Source of the DNA: Congeria kusceri
Lineage: Eukaryota > Mollusca > Bivalvia > Myida > Dreissenidae
Assembly: GCA_027627225.1 (NCBI GenBank)
Contig: CM051029.1
Coordinates: 7,034,390 to 7,098,389, forward strand
Direction: 5' to 3'
Length of the DNA stretch: 64,000 bases
Shown here: positions 37,193-49,376 of the stretch, piece after piece
Layout of the letters: each line of letters starts with the position of its first letter
Numbering within the stretch: the first letter of the stretch is position 1
The notes under the pieces: model-generated
What the model saw: only the letters and a program-made list of their open reading frames with translations
What the model was told of the DNA's origin: nothing
The model's database searches: none
Program-made: the position numbers and the translations under genes

Positions 37193-37707
37193 GTCAACTT
37201 AAAACGAATTTTAGACAAAACGCATTCCTTTTGTCCAGTTATGATCAAACATTATTGAATGTGTACACATTACAACAAACATTCAACACGTTAAATATGG
37301 ATGTATGTGTGTTTCTTTTGTGAATCAATAGAGAATGCAAACAAATAAACAATAATTTCAATAACATAACTTAACTTTTATTTACTAAACCGATTTATGC
37401 TTTCAAGAACATTTTGAACATATGCTACAAGTATAGAACTAATACATTGTACATGGAAAAGCTGTAAAACATTTCAAAATAAATGTCAAATCAATGATCG
37501 ATTTTGTAACTGTGTCATCGATAATCGACATCGAAATAAGTTTACACGCCGCTAATCAATTTTTTACGATCATCGTCCCATCACTAACAATAATTAGTGT
37601 TATTTCATTTTTGATGCATACTATAGAAAAACTGTGGTTTTAATAACTAATTTAACTCGCTGAAGGGTCATGTGGCTATTGTGTACTTAGTATACATGGT
37701 TTGAATA

Positions 37708-37760
37708 ATAAGAGTTCTCTCCTGCTGTCGCAACTAGAGATTCACTTTGTTTGAATAAAT
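37708..37760 (+). repeat. Dispersed repeat family C, copy 1
   Basis: taagagttctctcctgctgtcgcaactagagattcactttgtttga matches taagagttgtctcctgctgtcgcagctggagtttcactttgtttat at 58919-58965. The short conserved core followed by aataaat resembles the 3' end of a retroelement, but this is a guess. Confidence 0.65.
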
Positions 37761-37959
37761 ATTACCCTACTACGAAATATAAACGTATGTCAGTAATAGT
37801 ATGTTACGAAAATGAACAAGAAAACATACATTACTGCCACAAGGATAAAAAAAGGAACAATGTTTCACGTAGAAATATGTTGTTGTTTTTGCTATAACAA
37901 GGAAACCTTCATGTAGTAAAATCAAACAAAAGTATGCACACTCCACTTGTTCAATGATG

Positions 37960-38110
37960 CGGGCGGTCATGAAAGCCGTAATGATAAGGGATAGTTGATT
38001 GATTGCAATCCTCAAACACATTTGCAGTTGTAATGCTATCTTAACGTACGCAACATATAGTTCAACGCAGTCATTCAAACCTCAACGACGTCATTGCCTG
38101 CTGGTGAACG
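37960..38110 (-). repeat. Dispersed repeat family B, copy 2
   Basis: Counterpart of 34680-34830, about 3.3 kb away in the same orientation. A 102-codon minus-strand frame overlaps it, and the other copy is also partly open in the same strand (both contain MCLR(T/I)AIN), so a decayed coding element cannot be excluded. Confidence 0.65.
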
Positions 38111-38465
38111 TTATCATCTCTGGTGCGTTTTGTTATAATTACTCTACATAATCTCATTAGCTACATTTTATTGCACGCTGTTTCATTGTTTCATAGAGTG
38201 TTACTATTGGCGGAAAGAGTTTGTGAAAGATATACAAAGTCTTCAAGCAAATGGACCGGTAATTGGACACGCAACAAATAAACGTATAAATCCCTAACAT
38301 TATTTTTTATTCATTAATCACTTGTTTGTGTTTATTAAGTACAGCAACATAAATACGTCACACGGACATCTAAAAAACGAACACAATGTCAACAAGTCGC
38401 TACTTTGCTTCAAACACAATTACGCGTCTATAAAATTTACACATATATTATAAACGTAAGATGTA

Positions 38466-38728
38466 TGTGGCGCGTTGTGAGAAAACCGGTCTTAATGCAC
38501 GTGCGTAAAGTGTCGTCCCGGATTAGCCTGTGCAGTCCGCACAGGCTAATCCAGGACGGCACTTTCCGCTTTTATGGTATTTTATGTTTCAATGAAATCT
38601 CTTCTAAACATATATCTACTGTATGCGGAAAGTGCCGTCCTGGATTAGCCTGTGCGGACTGCACAGGCTAATCCGGGACGACACTTTACGCACATACATT
38701 AAGACCGGTTTTCCCACGTCGCGCCTCG
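38466..38728. mobile_element. Foldback/MITE with four nested arms (complete copy)
   Basis: The outer arms (ggcgcgttgtgagaaaaccg...gtcttaatgcacgtgcgtaa and the complement of ttacgcacatacattaagac...ccacgtcgcgcc) enclose two inner palindromes. Each palindrome has the form ggattagcctgtgc-(5 bp)-gcacaggctaatcc, flanked by gtcgtcc/ggacggc and the ctttccgc spacer ends. The element can fold as one long hairpin or two cruciform arms. It has no significant ORF. Confidence 0.9.
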
Positions 38729-41241
38729 TATTATTTTGTATGTCTTATTAATTGGTTTCACTATTCAAATTACATATTGGGCTGTATTTGGAAAATCAAT
38801 AACTATCGCATTTTGGATAAAAGTCGAACACTATTTAACAAATGTAGAAGACATTTATTTATTTTTCCTCAAGCAATACTACCACTAAATTGTCAATCAT
38901 TTCTTTGAAAATCATACCCAAGCAGACATATTATTTTCCAAAAAAAGTAGTCAATGATTCGTTAGTGTTTGCTGACGATTTCTACACCATACACAATATA
39001 GTCTGTATAATTAACATTCAGTCAATATTTGACTTTGCTGAGTATTTGTTTTGTTGGTAAGAGAGTGTGGCCTGCGTATTTTTAGTGCTGCACACAATTT
39101 GAACCACTTTGCTATATACTATTCACAGCACGTTGTTAAATGTAACCTTACAAGTAATGCAAAGACTGTATGAACTAATACAAAATTGTATATATTACGG
39201 ATATTCTTAACACAACATTCAATGACGGGAAACATAATCATGCGAGTAATTTACACACGAGTATCAGCTACTCTTATGATAAATTCCCCACTGAGAGTAA
39301 ACGCATACATAATTGTCAATGCTTTCTTTACAAACCACTCTGAAAAAATCTAAGTTATACAGAGGTGTACACATTATTGACGATATAGAACTGGATGTGA
39401 GAGTGTGGTGCTTTCTCAGTCAATGCTGAGTTGGAAGACCCATTTAACAGTAATATGGGAAAACATGTATATCCTCATCAGCTATACAAAGTAGCCAGGT
39501 TTGTTTAGAATGCATCATCATAGGGTCCTAAGGCATTTTGCAATAAAATTTAGATCAAACTCGGCGAAGGAAATGGACATAAACTGCCCAGATATGGCTA
39601 TAAAGAAATGAAATCCTTTGAACTATAGACTGATGCTTAATTAAATGAACGATACTGTTTACTTAACTCTGTAATTCTGTTTGTATTAACAGCATTGATT
39701 TATTAAAAGTTCAAACAAGCATCAGTATTGAGAACTATTTTTAACATGGTTTATCCTCAATACATAATAGCAGGACATGTACTGTGATTGTAACCAAAAC
39801 TTTTGTATCTTACATATGTATTCAGTCTATGTTTGCAATATCGGTTTTACAGACAGATTCTTATCTCCTGAAACAGAATGATTCAATTAATTGAGACTAC
39901 TCCTAACACTGTAAACATGACAACCTGCAAATCGTCCACATTAGTAGTTTGTGGAATGTATGCGTATGGCTTCGACATGAAATTTGATCTTCATGGGAAT
40001 CAATAAAGGAAGCCGTAGGTCCCGCTATTTACTTAGATGAAATGCAATGACGTATTAATATAGGCATTGTTGCAACTATTTATATTCTCATGGTGTCCAA
40101 ACCTCATTGGTGGAAACATCCAAATCAAAACCGGGGTGCCGCCCATACATATATGTCCACAAAAATGCATTAAAATAATGACACAGTTACATAATACTGA
40201 TATCCACTTGAAAATATACATCTCTTATTGCTCGTAGGTGAAGAATAACAATAAAATTAGGCACTATCTTGTACTGAAATGGTCTAAGATCACGCATTGC
40301 AATTCGGCCAAACGATTTTTCTGACATCTAGATTGTATTCGCTACCGATTTATATTTGTTCAGCATTTAGTGTAAGGAAACACATTAGGAATATAGCAAA
40401 TGCCATATGATTAAAATGCGTCTGAGGATGGAGTAGGTGTACTCATTTAGATATTGCACACAAACCCATCGCATTTAAAGTTCCGTTTGCCATTAAAAAT
40501 TTAATACAATAGTATATGCATGTTAATAACTTAATATAGTTCGACTACTATTTGGATTGAGTACGTTGACTTTTGTAAAATTGAGGATAAATAGCACCCG
40601 TTTAATGTTTTTGTTTTCGCTGTTGCAACGTTGCGGTAAATCGCGTAGTCCATTTTTCCGTTTAGTGATTTGTTATAGTTACAAATGCTGCTACTACAAC
40701 AAAACAGTATAAAAGTAACGTTATTATGGAAATATTGACTGAAGATACGTTAACAGGACTTAAAAAAGTATGAAGAAGTATGTGTAAAGAAATAGTTAAT
40801 TTGAATTGCTGTCCTTAACAGAATAGAGAACAATTATTGTATTGTAATAAAGACAAGGTTATACATACGCAACAAATAGGTGATGGTTTTTGGATAGGAT
40901 CAATTTTGGGCGGCCGTTCGATAACTCAATGAAACCTAAACTTGGAAAGCACATTTCCTTAATTGAAGCTCTCTATACACATTTGAATTTCTACAAAATA
41001 ACTGCATTTGAAATCTAAATGTCAAGTCAAAATTCGTTTTTGAACAATATACTCATTTCATTAAGAGCAATACACTGCTCTACTTCGTGTTTGCAAATAC
41101 AAACGTCTACTTCTCTCTATCTAAAGGATGAATCAGTCTGCCTTCTACGTAAACATTCGTGTGGTTATTCAACTGATTGTTATATGGTATTATTGCATGT
41201 ACTAAGTGAGACAAAATATTGCTCTTACCGAAAAAGCTGAA
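38729..41241. other. 2.5 kb without a recognisable gene
   Basis: AT-rich with short random frames. No RNA gene or repeat was recognised. Confidence 0.5.
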
Positions 41242-41322
41242 TTCTGCACAGCAGTGAACAATGTGTTTGTCACTAATTAATGTCTTATTAATCAGCATAA
41301 ACGAGTTCATTGCTGTGCAGAA
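41242..41322. repeat. Inverted repeat (18-bp arms)
   Basis: ttctgcacagcagtgaac (41242-41259) pairs with gttcattgctgtgcagaa (41305-41322) with one mismatch across a 45-bp loop. Confidence 0.85.
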
Positions 41323-43290
41323 GTCAACCATATTATTTCTTTGAAATTATTGATGTGTATATGAATACTCAATTTTTAAGATAGAAGATAGAAGATATTA
41401 CTATGCTGTCTATAATGTCTCGTAAACACTGAAAATAGAAAGTAGTGCTCTACGTTTACCATTGGTTGTATGTACATGTGTTCTTTATTATACATGTAAA
41501 ACGGTCGTTATAATTTACCCGGCACTACTGAGAGAGAATGTATAATGTTTGACACACACATTTTGAGAGTCAATATTTTCGGTTAATTTGCATGAACACA
41601 AACATACACATCGAAATTCGATCAATAGAAGTACATATCTAATGGCATTTCAACAAACGTTGACATTTAATACCACGCAAGAATGACGTCAATGACGAAA
41701 AGCTTATGGTTAATTTACGGAGATGATTATCAAATATTTGCCTCATGCCATATGCTTGCTTAAGTGCTTAAACATGGGCTAAACTGGCACAGAAATCAAG
41801 CGCAGACATTGACGCAAACATAATGCAGTTGATATTGCTGTGATCACACAACCGCGATTAATCAATTGTTTGGTTTTGAAAAACATTCACACGTATCACT
41901 TCATCATCTAACAACTTCGAAATATCCGAAGGGCTTCGTATTTCCTGTTGTACTCATTCATCTTCATTACACTATGATGTTTTATACTGAGTTTGCTAAA
42001 TATGGATAGATGGTGGATATATAGAGAATATTAGGTAAGTGTCTTAGTGTTCTTGAATTTATCCGACGAGTTAAAGAAAGGTTTACACGGCGAGGCTACC
42101 TAATATTCTATTTATCGAAATAGTCCGAAACAATTCAATGCAAAACGCAGTGTAACACGATCAAATATCGCCATATGTTTCGTTTCAAATATGTTCACCA
42201 TGCCACATGCTACACACTACAGTAGATAAAAGAAGGTTTTATTCAAATGCATGTCCGTGTTTCGACCAAACTGTTCAACAACAAAAGACCAACATGGCTG
42301 GCAATTTTAACTTTCCAAAAGTGTATCTGCAGGATTTATCTTCGTCGATATGTTTATTATATACCATTTCTACTATCTTTCAAAATATACACACAACTCG
42401 TGTGACTCAATTATTCCAGAATGACACAGCATAAAATTAAAAATAAAATACACCCTACTCACCCGATTTTTTCATTGATAAAAACGTCATGTAGTTCAGT
42501 TTTACAGAGGTTCTAGCTTCCATAGTGAGTTGTTAATCCGCACATGGCATGATCGATAAAGGTGCAAACATAATCCTTCTATTCCGTTTAAAACAGTTGG
42601 TGTAAGCGTGTCATTCTTTGTGGATAGACTTTCTTTGATCAACCAACAAAGAAAAGGTTTATTTAAGAAATAACCCTTTATGTAAATTTTAATTCAAAAG
42701 ACTGCGTCCAAATTACTAGATCTATTACCTTATGATGGCAACTCTGTTCTCCACCCACAACAATCCAGCTCGGAATACACTTGACTTATAGAAAATTGAA
42801 ATGGAATTAATCTCACCGGTTCCATTCGAGCCATATATTCAATGGATACATTTTTTAAATATAAATCTTATTATCATAATCCATCCAAAAACACAGAAAC
42901 ACTAAAGATTGTAATCTGATTGCTCTTTTTAAATTCCAACACTGTGTAAACGTAAAACTCAACTGAATGACGTAAAACATTTGATTTCGTCATTACGCGA
43001 GCACACGAATTTTGGCGAGTTATTTTAAATCGAAACTACCTGTATTGTGTCGATAGCTAACTGTTATTGATTCTTTTTCCTCTACATATTTGTTACTATT
43101 TAATTTATTGTTATGTAGTATTTATTGTAAGGTATACAATAAAATTTAATTATTGAATGTTTGGTGTCTTATTTCCACCAATAAATGAACTATTAAATAT
43201 CGCCCCAGTTCGTAACCGTTAAAATTACTTGTTTATGACGTCACTCACATTCCTGGAAAAAGTAGTCCGTCTAAAGTATATACATGAGGG
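41323..43290. other. 2 kb without a recognisable gene
   Basis: Only short frames such as the 75-codon one at 42207-42434, which has no family signature. Confidence 0.5.
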
Positions 43291-43337
43291 TGTCAGATAA
43301 ACCTTGCCTGTCGGATAAAGCAACAGTTTATCTGACA
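43291..43337. repeat. Inverted repeat (12-bp perfect arms)
   Basis: tgtcagataaac (43291-43302) and gtttatctgaca (43326-43337) are perfect complements, with a further tgtcggataaa inside the loop and a gacaggt/acctgcc-like repeat beside it. Confidence 0.85.
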
Positions 43338-44507
43338 GGTAGAGTTTCCTTCTATAAAATCATTTAGTGGTAGGATATAATGAAAGCACAGTTTGATTAC
43401 CGGTCAACTTTCTCACCATTAGTTGTACATATTATTACCATACTATTTTTCTTATCTCTGTTATGTATTGTATCTTATATTTTTTAATATGCAATAATAT
43501 AGTTAAATATATTTGATAAAAGTTTCACCTCATTATTATAGTAAAGTATGCCCATATAAAAACGTAAAGACATATTACATATTAAAAGATTCATGTATGT
43601 AAGATAATCACAGTAAATGTAGTGGTGTGCTGTAACTAAGGATTGCAAAACTATTCGATTATTCGAATATTCGATTGAATGATGGCTATTCGAATAGTTA
43701 AAATGCCATTCGAATATTTGCAAATTTGATTTCCCTTTTTAAATCAATACATTTGATTTGCCTTTTGAATCAATGCTTTACTGATTGAAGAAAGTAGTTT
43801 TCTTCAACGTAAAAGCAGTTTTTCACCAGAAGATACGTAATACCGTGTTTTCACGCCTCGTGTCATGTGTCAAAGATATTTAATATACGGGTCCGTATCA
43901 GCAGTCATCTTTCGTACAGTCACCAGTTCTATACAATTACATCGGACAGAATGAAGCCATAGCATAAAACTTGTGAAAAAATTAATAAATTACAAATAAT
44001 TAAATAAGTGCGATCACTCATTAAGCAGTCATTGTGGCTGAGAAATGTTGCTCACAATGTCCAATAATATGTATTTATACACACGTTTCCAACTTGATAT
44101 GAATTAATTGCATTGTAGATTATTACAAACATTCTTAATTAAAAACAAAACAGCAACACTTAACATCAGCCTTTAGTGTTGTATAGTTATACTCAATAAT
44201 TCATCAATATGATATTATATGAAATATAATATAATTTGTCAATGTATATACGACGTAAATGTGTATTTAAACTATGTACACAATATTTACATGGTGTCGA
44301 CTAAGACTGGAATTTATAACGACTCTTGGTCGAAAATTAAGAATATCTTAAACTACTCAAATTCAATTCTTGGTTTTTCGGACAAAGCAATGCATTTCTG
44401 GAAGATTTAGACACCTATTGTTCAATATAATTCAAAGTGTATTAATATCTAGCATATGTTCCAAAGCATTGTATTTTAAACACCAATTCTGATTTTGACT
44501 GATGTTC
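43338..44507. other. Unassigned DNA
   Basis: AT-rich. A run of 'attcgaat(a)' repeats near 43655-43720 is self-complementary. No gene is supported. Confidence 0.5.
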
Positions 44508-44555
44508 AACTTAAGTTAAGAATGGCTTAAGAATCTTTATACATATGGGCCCTGG
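44508..44555 (-). repeat. Element terminus GGGCCCATATGTATAAAG (family D), abutting a MITE
   Basis: Read on the minus strand, ccagggcccatatgtataaa...gattcttaagccattcttaa...cttaagtt is the same as the start of the sequence at 53167-53215. On the plus strand it ends exactly where the next element's gggccgg begins. The other end of this element was not found. Confidence 0.6.
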
Positions 44556-44820
44556 GCCGGTATTCACAAAGTTCCAAAGGAAAATGTTAACTTATTGTAA
44601 GGTGAACTGAAGAGAACATTTCATATCCAAATTTCTATGTAATCCGATGATATATGTTTGCCAGTTGGTAAAACATGAAAGATAATAACAATATTTACTG
44701 GTTTGGACCATTTTAATGTAAAATAACCTATTCACGAAACAGCCACAGAATTAAAGATTTTTTTTATAAATTGAAGACATTTCCTGAACTTTTCCCTAAG
44801 GAGCTTTGTGAATACGGGCC
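44554..44820. mobile_element. MITE with GGGCC(A/G)GTATTCA termini, copy 2
   Basis: The left end gggccggtattcacaaagtt and right end ggagctttgtgaatacgggcc are inverted complements. Counterpart of 36960-37192. No ORF. Confidence 0.8.
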
Positions 44821-45575
44821 TAGGTTACATAGAGTTAATAGGAATTAATGCAAATATTAAAATAAACGATTTCATGAAAAAGCGAGTTTTTGAATACCGA
44901 TTTCGGTATTCGATGCCATCCATAATGTTTGATATAATATTTGCGATTAGTGTAATATAAACGTATGCCTAATTTTTTTTTGAAGAAAATGAGGGAAATT
45001 GGACCTTGTTGGCAACTGAATAACTATGTTGCGTTTCTCCCTATTCCTTCGTGCTTCATACCCAAACAACGCACACATAAAATCAGTACAGAAGACAAGT
45101 TGAATAGTTTGGTCCAAATGTGATACGTGAAGACAAGCCAGTTTCATTACAAGATAATGTCTACATTTGTTGCAGTTCTTTGACAGCAAAAAGTAAAAAA
45201 AACAAAAAACATAGCAATAATATAAGATGCATCATTTGTTTTGGCTCAGTAATATGTAATAAAACATATTATAACATAAATATTGTTATCAGACAGCGTA
45301 AGTAAACTGTAATAATTTAAAACGTATGCAGAGACAGCATCCCATGTTTTTCATTTGTTTTGCAATAAGAGCACTCACATGATAACACAATGTCAATACA
45401 TGATCGCATTTTTCGCAGCGGAGGAATGAGAACGGTTTCTTATTAAGGTCAAACTATTGTTGAAACCATAAAAACACATTGTACGAAGTTGGAAGATTTG
45501 CAGCTTTCCATGTTTAATCCGATACAATTGTCGTATTTAATTTAGCAATTATATTTTGGAGATACACGATTGTTA
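44821..45575. other. Unassigned DNA
   Basis: Short frames on both strands only. Confidence 0.5.
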
Positions 45576-45755
45576 TATTGTATTGTATTGTATAGTATTG
45601 TATTGCATCGTATCGTATCGTGTCGTGTCGTGTCGTGTCGCGTCGCGTCGCGTCGCGTCGCGTCGCGTCGCATCGCATCGCTTCGCACCGCACCGCACCG
45701 CACCGCACAGCTCAGTACAGTACAGTACAGTACTGTACAGTACAGTACAGTACAG
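45576..45755 (+). repeat. Stepwise-changing pentanucleotide microsatellite
   Basis: In a constant 5-bp register the units run TATTG (45576-45605, one TATAG), CATCG, TATCG x2, TGTCG x4 (45621-45640), CGTCG x6 (45641-45670), CATCG x2, CTTCG, CACCG x4 (45686-45705), CACAG, CTCAG, TACAG x3, TACTG, TACAG x4 (to 45755). Successive main blocks differ by a single base. The overlapping short frames on both strands (RRDATRR-like) are repeat translations, not genes. Confidence 0.95.
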
Positions 45756-45984
45756 TACAACAATACAATTAATTATAACATAAATACGTTAAAATATGAG
45801 TTCATATTTGGTTTAAGCACTGTTGTATTGTTTTGATTCGTATATACCTTTATATCATATTGAATGTCACAATTATTTTTGTTTTTTTATTATTATTTTT
45901 AATTTTCAAATTATCTAATACCAAACACTAAAACATCAAAATAAAGCAACCTTAATATTCATGAAAAATACATTAGCAAACATT
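45756..45984. other. Unassigned DNA
   Basis: AT-rich, nothing recognised. Confidence 0.5.
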
Positions 45985-46092
45985 ACAAAACAACAACAAC
46001 AACAAAACGCACAGCAGTTTGCATCAGCCGTGACTCGAACATACAATCAACGTATTTAAACGTTTGCGACACTTACCATTAGGCTAAAAGGA
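45985..46092 (-). mobile_element. tRNA-derived SINE-like fragment
   Basis: On the minus strand, tagcctaatggtaagtgtcg resembles a tRNA A box and D-arm and tatgttcgagtcacggct a B box and T-arm, about 45 bp apart. Downstream on the same strand the sequence ends in (TTG)n, seen on the plus strand as aaaacaacaacaacaac. A tRNA-like head and a short-repeat tail suggest a SINE. The stems pair imperfectly, so this is not a working tRNA. Confidence 0.5.
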
Positions 46093-46375
46093 TGTGCATG
46101 CTAAGTCGTACAATGTACTCTATGTGAGTGATACAACATCGTTATACGCTGAAGTGTGTTTCCATGTTAATGTATTTATTATAAATAACACACTATCCTC
46201 AATATACACCAGTGTCATCAGTATCATTTCTCTGCTTTAAATATAACGTATATTTCTATTTAGAATCGGTGACACAAATATGAACATTTTAAATTTGCCA
46301 ATACGTGAATATATCCGTTTAACATCCGTTAAATGACAGTATTGCAACTGATTCAAAAGCTGATGTCTAACTTAT

Positions 46376-46715
46376 TTAAAGAGATAATTCTTATTATACC
46401 GCTGATTTGAGCTTTTTTGTGGAATTATAACATGTTTTTTTGTGGAATTATAGCGTGATATATCAAATCAAAGCAATGTATTTTGATACCGAGATTAATC
46501 TTCTGATGTTCTACACATTTCGTTTATTGCGGAATACAAAAGTATAACTCTTTTGATATAATAAGGCATATTATATTTTGGAAACTATTTTCCTTTTATC
46601 TTAAACGGATTTAGACAACCACATTATGTTCCTGGTGTGCTATCAAATCTGATTCATTTAGGTTCTGTGCATTATTGATAAAATAAGTGTATGGATGATT
46701 GTATTTGTAAGTGTT
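46376..46715 (+). repeat. Dispersed repeat family E, copy 1
   Basis: ccttttatcttaaacggattt...agacaacca, gattcatttaggttct and gataaaataagt line up with ccttttatcttagacggattt...agacaactt, gattcatttagcttct and gacaaaataagt at 62310-62650. Weaker matches extend about 200 bp upstream (cttctgatg, gatata(a)taa). No coding capacity. Confidence 0.65.
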
Positions 46716-49083
46716 ATGTATTGCGTAACGTCAATTATTGGTATCGTTAAGGTTTCAAAAACTAGTCAGTGTATTATTTACCATAAAAAACGGTACACTT
46801 AACTTTCGAAAAAGGCAAATGCTTTGTACTAGTTAATATATTCTGATGCAAGAAATGACGTGATGAGAAGTGAATGCAAAAAATACTAATTCAATACATG
46901 GAGAAAACTGTCACAAAATGACAATGTATGATAGATAACAAATATTTTATCGTAACTTCGATTTGAACATTTACAATGATGGAAGCAGCTTAAATTATAA
47001 CTCGTTTTATTATAGTGACGCATCGCTTGACTGTATTTACTATTACATTGGCAGAATTTAATTGACGGGGAATTAATTTCTTACCACATAATGTGTTTTC
47101 TTGGTAAATATTCAAAATGAAAACTGAATAGGAACAGGGTCGGAGAGACAATTTCTTTAGATGGCCGTAATTGTACACTGTATGAAAAACTTCGGTATAT
47201 TCCGACGGTCACGAATAGTGACGGGAAATCGCCGAGTTTTTGAGGTTGCGTCTATAATACATAGTTTTTTGGGGAAAACAGCGCGTGCGGGAAACAGTCA
47301 AAACTGACACCCGTTAACAGTTCATATCTATCGGGAACAGTCGTAGCTATTAATGAAATAATAAAAAATGACGATACAGCAAGTATATAGGCGATCAAGT
47401 TGTAGTCTTGTTTGACCTTACAAATTAATGTAGTGCAAATCCATGTAAATTGTTCCAAGCATATACGAGTTCTTCTGTTCACGTTCTATATGTTATTGTC
47501 CTTGTCAAATTATTATCGGCTGCATATAAGTTGTTTCTTTGAAACCATGTTCTCTGAAAGTTGTGTAAGGGGAATTGGGAGGTAATGAATACTCTTTTGC
47601 ACTGACATGAAGCCAATGGTCATCAAACGTCAATCTGCCACATATTAAATATCAAAGGATTGAGACAAATATACAATCTCCAGTTGTGGTAGCTTATCCC
47701 GCTAGCACTTTTATCGAAATCGCTATGTGTCGTTTTTTTCATGCATAGAAATACCGTTATTCATGCATATGCTCTTCGTGACCAAAAAGCGCACGTCTCT
47801 AGATTAGCATTCTAACAAAAATTATTGAAACAAAGTGAAACAGAACTAAATAAAAATGCGACAGTGTGTATGCATTTATAGATAAGTGTGCTACATTGGT
47901 TTCCTGTTCATTGGTCTGCAGGTGTAATACTGCGGTTCATGAATGTGTTTGCCATAAATGTGTTTGCACATTTCATACAGAAAAAAGGGACATATATACT
48001 ATACCCACTGTAGAAACAAAATAAAGGACCTGCGGCTAAGGGTTTCACCACTTATGATGATACAGTTTTATTATTCTTATATCAACTACTTATTAAAACG
48101 TGATTGTTTGTTTGTTTATTGAATTGTATTACTAAAATGGCAAGCATTTATTAATGTACATGCGAGTGTATGAAATAAAAAGCAAGCATTTGTTCATCTG
48201 ATAATGAAACTTACCTCGGCAACGTTGCTTTGTTCAGCAAAACCGTACCTGAACTTTATGTTTGCTGGTTTGCCGCACGGTTGTGTTATGGCAGTTTAGG
48301 TTTGTTGATGCAAAGTTCTTGATTTAAGACCAAGCTAATCCCGTTATCAATTCAGCTAGACCCAATGAGAGCCGGCTAGAGAAAGACATGGAATTTCCAG
48401 ATAACATTTTTCATGATATGTATTAACTTGTTTTGTTGAATGTACTTTGTAATAAATTCACAACACTTAAATAAGAATTGATCTTACCAAAACACAGTCT
48501 TGCACAAGTAATCTAATTTGTCAACGTACATTTTCTAAACTTACACATTTAATTCCCAAGGCTTTCTTAGAGTTGGATATAGTTTAATACCCGTCGCAAA
48601 AGAAATCAACGACCAACTCTAAATGTATGTAAGGCATCTTCTGGTGTTATTGAAAGTGTGCTTAGCTGTATGTAGCTAAAGATGGCTTATGAAAACCTGC
48701 GACAATGACCTGTCTAGCATGTTAATATAATGCCAAAGCGCAGATTTGTAGTACAGTGTCCAGGAATCCAGAACTACTATTAATAAACGACATACAATTA
48801 ATCACAGCATTTTTCTGACAAGAATTGATTTAACACTAATTATAAAAAAACAACCACAATTGAATGCCAGGATTCAGCCAATGTATCAAAAATTTCCGAG
48901 AAAGCATTACTGCATTGTTACCATAATCGTTAATATTTGCATATTGTTACATGTGGGAGAGAACGTAAAGTCCAGAAAAATGAGCAATGCACGAACATAC
49001 GTTCAGTGCTTTGAAGGTTAATGTTAAGTATTGTATTACAATTCTGTTTGATAGTATAGCAAAATACATTGTACAACTTTCCA
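46716..49083. other. 2.4 kb without a recognisable gene
   Basis: Two minus-strand frames of 62 and 76 codons have no recognisable features. Nothing else is supported. Confidence 0.5.
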
Positions 49084-49376
49084 TAGGCGAGTTTAGAGGC
49101 GGGTGGGGGGGAGCGGAGTACGCCCTCTCTAAAATAATCTGGAACATTCGATTTTGTAAACATAACAATAACTTAAACATACACATTTAGTGTTCCAATG
49201 ATGTGTTATTCGGTTGCATTTTTAACTCCGTTCTGTGGTATTTTTGTTCAAGGTATTCCTTTTGATGATTATGTTTCTTTCATATTAAAAGAGAGACCAA
49301 CATAACATTTAGTTTGTTAGCAGTTACTGAATATGTTGGCCCCCTCTAACTAAAAATCCTTCTAACCGCGCCTTTT
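49084..49376. repeat. Possible degenerate element with G-rich/C-rich ends
   Basis: The left part, ggcgggtgggggggagcgg followed by cgccctctctaaaataatct, and the right part, ttggccccctctaactaaaa...ccgcgccttttttt, look like loosely inverted ends. The interior is AT-rich. This is weak and could be two unrelated fragments. Confidence 0.3.

Noticed and set aside
45514..45836. Arg/Asp/Ala-rich frames on both strands
   Set aside because: Low-complexity translation of the pentanucleotide array.
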